Under the pieces are notes generated by a model. That model saw only the letters and a program-made list of their open reading frames with translations. It made no database searches and was not told the DNA's origin. Both the position numbers and the translations under genes were made by a program. From an uncultured Alphaproteobacteria bacterium (GTDB lineage Bacteria; Pseudomonadota; Alphaproteobacteria; RF32; CAG-239), in contig CALXVW010000010.1 in assembly GCA_944392185.1 (NCBI GenBank), forward strand, positions 1-6,578: DNA of 6,578 bases, read 5' to 3'. The stretch's first letter is position 1, and each line of letters begins with the position of its first letter. Shown piece by piece: positions 5,141 to 6,578 of this stretch.

Positions 5141-6526
5141 GAAATTAACAGATTTCGGGGTTCGCGGAAACGGAATGACATCACGAATATTGCCGATACC
5201 GGTAAGGAGCATCATCATACGCTCAAATCCGAGGCCGAATCCGGCATGCGGGACAGAGCCATAACGGCGCGAATCTAAATACCACTCGTAATCATCTTCA
5301 TGCATACCGTTTTCTCTGATGCGTTTTACCAAAACATCATAACGCTCCTCACGCTGAGAACCGCCTATCAGCTCGCCGATGCCGGGAACCAAAACATCCA
5401 TTGCGGCAACGGTTCTGCCGTCATCGTTTAGGCGCATATAGAAGGCTTTTATCTCTTTTGGATAATCTCTCACAATCACCGGACGTTTGAAGTGTTGTTC
5501 CGCCAAAAAGCGCTCATGCTCGGTTTGCATATCAATACCAAATTCGGGCTTATACTCAAACTTATGACCGGATTTTTGCATAATATCTATGGCCTCGGCA
5601 TAGGTAATGCGGGCAAAACCATTATCTAAAATATTATTCAATTTATCCAACAAACCCGGCTCCACATATTTATCAAACAAAGCCAAATCATCGGCACAAG
5701 TGTTCATTACATAGCGGATACAGAACTTGACCATGTCTTCTGCCAAATCCATATCATCATGAATGTCGGCAAAAGCCATCTCGGGCTCTATCATCCAGAA
5801 CTCGGCCGCATGGCGGGTGGTGTTGGAGTTCTCGGCTCTGAAGGTGGGTCCAAAAGTATAAATATCGCCCAACGCGCAGGCATACATCTCGCCGTTTAAT
5901 TGACCTGAAACCGTCAATCTGGCTTCTTTGCCGAAGAAATCTTGGCTATAGTCAACTTTGCCGTCTTTGGTGCGTGGCGGGTTGTTGATATCAAGAGTGG
6001 TTACCTGAAACATCTCCCCGGCACCCTCACAGTCGGAAGCCGTAATAATCGGTGTATGGACATAACGAAAACCACGCTCGTTGAAAAATTTATGAATGGC
6101 ATAAGAAAGCTCTGAACGAACCCTAAATGCCGCACCATACTTATTGGTACGCGGACGCAAATGAGCAATGGTGCGCAAATATTCATCGGTGTGTTTTTTC
6201 TTTTGCAAGGGAAAATCATCCGGTGCAAGGCTGTAAATTTCAACATCACTAGCTACAACCTCAAACTTTTGGTTGCCGCCTTTGGATTCAACCAATGCGC
6301 CTTTGACCGCTACCGAAGAACCGGTGGTCAGTTTTTTGACTTCCTCATAATTATTGAGGGTATTATTGGCAATAATCTGAATATTTTTGAGGCAAGAGCC
6401 ATCGTTTACTTCAATAAATGAAAAATCTTTCGCATCGCGGCGGGTTCTAACCCAACCTTTGACCAAGACCTCGGCAATCGGATGCTCTGAAGCCAGTAAT
6501 TGTGCAATCTTTGTTCTCTTTAACAT
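5138..6526 (-). CDS. asnS: Asparaginyl-tRNA synthetase
   Basis: AsnRS is a class IIb synthetase that charges tRNA-Asn with asparagine using ATP. From the ATG at 6526 the product has 462 residues, the normal length. An N-terminal OB-fold anticodon-binding domain (about 20-52, VLVKGWVRTRRDAKDFSFIE) precedes motif 1 (RGFRYVHTPIITASDCEGAG, about 151-170). Motif 2 (GPTFRAENSNTTRHAAEFW, about 226-244) and motif 3 (GFGLGFERMMMLLTGIGNIR, about 429-448) are intact, and the protein ends with the family's IPFPRTP. The TFRAENSNT wording separates it from AspRS and LysRS. An in-frame ATG at 6559 would add 11 residues but has no ribosome-binding site. The chosen start has AAGGA about 11 bases upstream and gives the family length. 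Many bacteria make Asn-tRNA by amidation with GatCAB instead, so this lineage has the direct route. Confidence 0.96.
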   Translation of the reverse strand: MLKRTKIAQLLASEHPIAEVLVKGWVRTRRDAKDFSFIEVNDGSCLKNIQIIANNTLNNYEEVKKLTTGSSVAVKGALVESKGGNQKFEVVASDVEIYSLAPDDFPLQKKKHTDEYLRTIAHLRPRTNKYGAAFRVRSELSYAIHKFFNERGFRYVHTPIITASDCEGAGEMFQVTTLDINNPPRTKDGKVDYSQDFFGKEARLTVSGQLNGEMYACALGDIYTFGPTFRAENSNTTRHAAEFWMIEPEMAFADIHDDMDLAEDMVKFCIRYVMNTCADDLALFDKYVEPGLLDKLNNILDNGFARITYAEAIDIMQKSGHKFEYKPEFGIDMQTEHERFLAEQHFKRPVIVRDYPKEIKAFYMRLNDDGRTVAAMDVLVPGIGELIGGSQREERYDVLVKRIRENGMHEDDYEWYLDSRRYGSVPHAGFGLGFERMMMLLTGIGNIRDVIPFPRTPKSVNF

Positions 6527-6561
6527 CGTAAAATTTATCCTTTTTATATTCTTTTTCATCT

Positions 6562-6578
6562 GATTACTGCCAGTAATC
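6562..6578. repeat. 17-base perfect dyad upstream of asnS, at the window edge
   Basis: GATTACTG (6562-6569), a single central C and CAGTAATC (6571-6578) form a perfect inverted repeat with eight-base arms. A one-base centre is too tight for an RNA hairpin of full length, so it looks more like a binding site for a dimeric regulator. It lies 36 bases upstream of the asnS start and may continue beyond the window. No T run follows it on either visible side, so it is not a terminator as seen. Confidence 0.5.

Noticed and set aside
6001..6249. Minus-strand ORF within asnS
   Set aside because: It is an alternate frame of the AsnRS region around motif 1, and the main frame is fully conserved.
6543..6548. 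TATAAA as a -10 element for asnS
   Set aside because: Initiation would fall near 6536, downstream of the AAGGA ribosome-binding site, and no acceptable -35 lies 16-18 bases upstream.
6527..6559. Upstream in-frame ATG adding 11 residues to AsnRS
   Set aside because: It has no ribosome-binding site. The next ATG has AAGGA upstream and gives the normal family length.

Overview
The window reads as a compact, AT-rich alphaproteobacterial chromosome segment. All eight protein genes I can support lie on the minus strand, so gene order in transcription runs from high to low coordinates. The lineage call rests on three things: a DUF4167-family protein, which is characteristic of Alphaproteobacteria; an RpoH whose region 2 reads like alphaproteobacterial heat-shock sigma factors; and the order prmC - DUF4167 - clpB, a familiar alphaproteobacterial arrangement usually headed by prfA. 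The moderate-to-low GC and AT-rich gaps suggest a host-associated or uncultured lineage rather than a high-GC free-living one, but that is inference. I see no mobile element, CRISPR array, tRNA or rRNA.

Layout in transcription order: asnS (asparaginyl-tRNA synthetase, 6526-5138) is followed, with its stop codon overlapping the next Shine-Dalgarno sequence, by an unrecognised 182-aa exported protein (5126-4578). After a 115-base gap holding a possible promoter and a terminator-like hairpin comes rpoH (4462-3566), then a 60-aa small protein (3536-3354) that ends directly on a strong intrinsic terminator (3347-3321). prmC (3308-2445) starts only 12 bases after that terminator and has no visible ribosome-binding site. 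A 147-base gap with a candidate promoter, several stem-loops and a 12-base direct repeat leads into the DUF4167 gene (2297-1749). A membrane-anchored metallophosphoesterase (1715-573) follows, and then the 5' end of clpB, which runs off the window (509-1).

Functionally the segment combines translation (AsnRS; PrmC, which methylates release factors), heat-shock control (RpoH), a protein disaggregase that is a classic RpoH target (ClpB), and two envelope-associated proteins. clpB has a heat-shock-type promoter candidate just upstream, so the regulator and a probable target sit about 3 kb apart. Every gap is shorter than 300 bases. No clearly novel multi-gene system is visible. The most interesting items are the small protein behind rpoH, the leaders of rpoH and the DUF4167 gene, the prmC start next to a terminator, the phosphoesterase between the DUF4167 gene and clpB, and the asnS-coupled exported protein.
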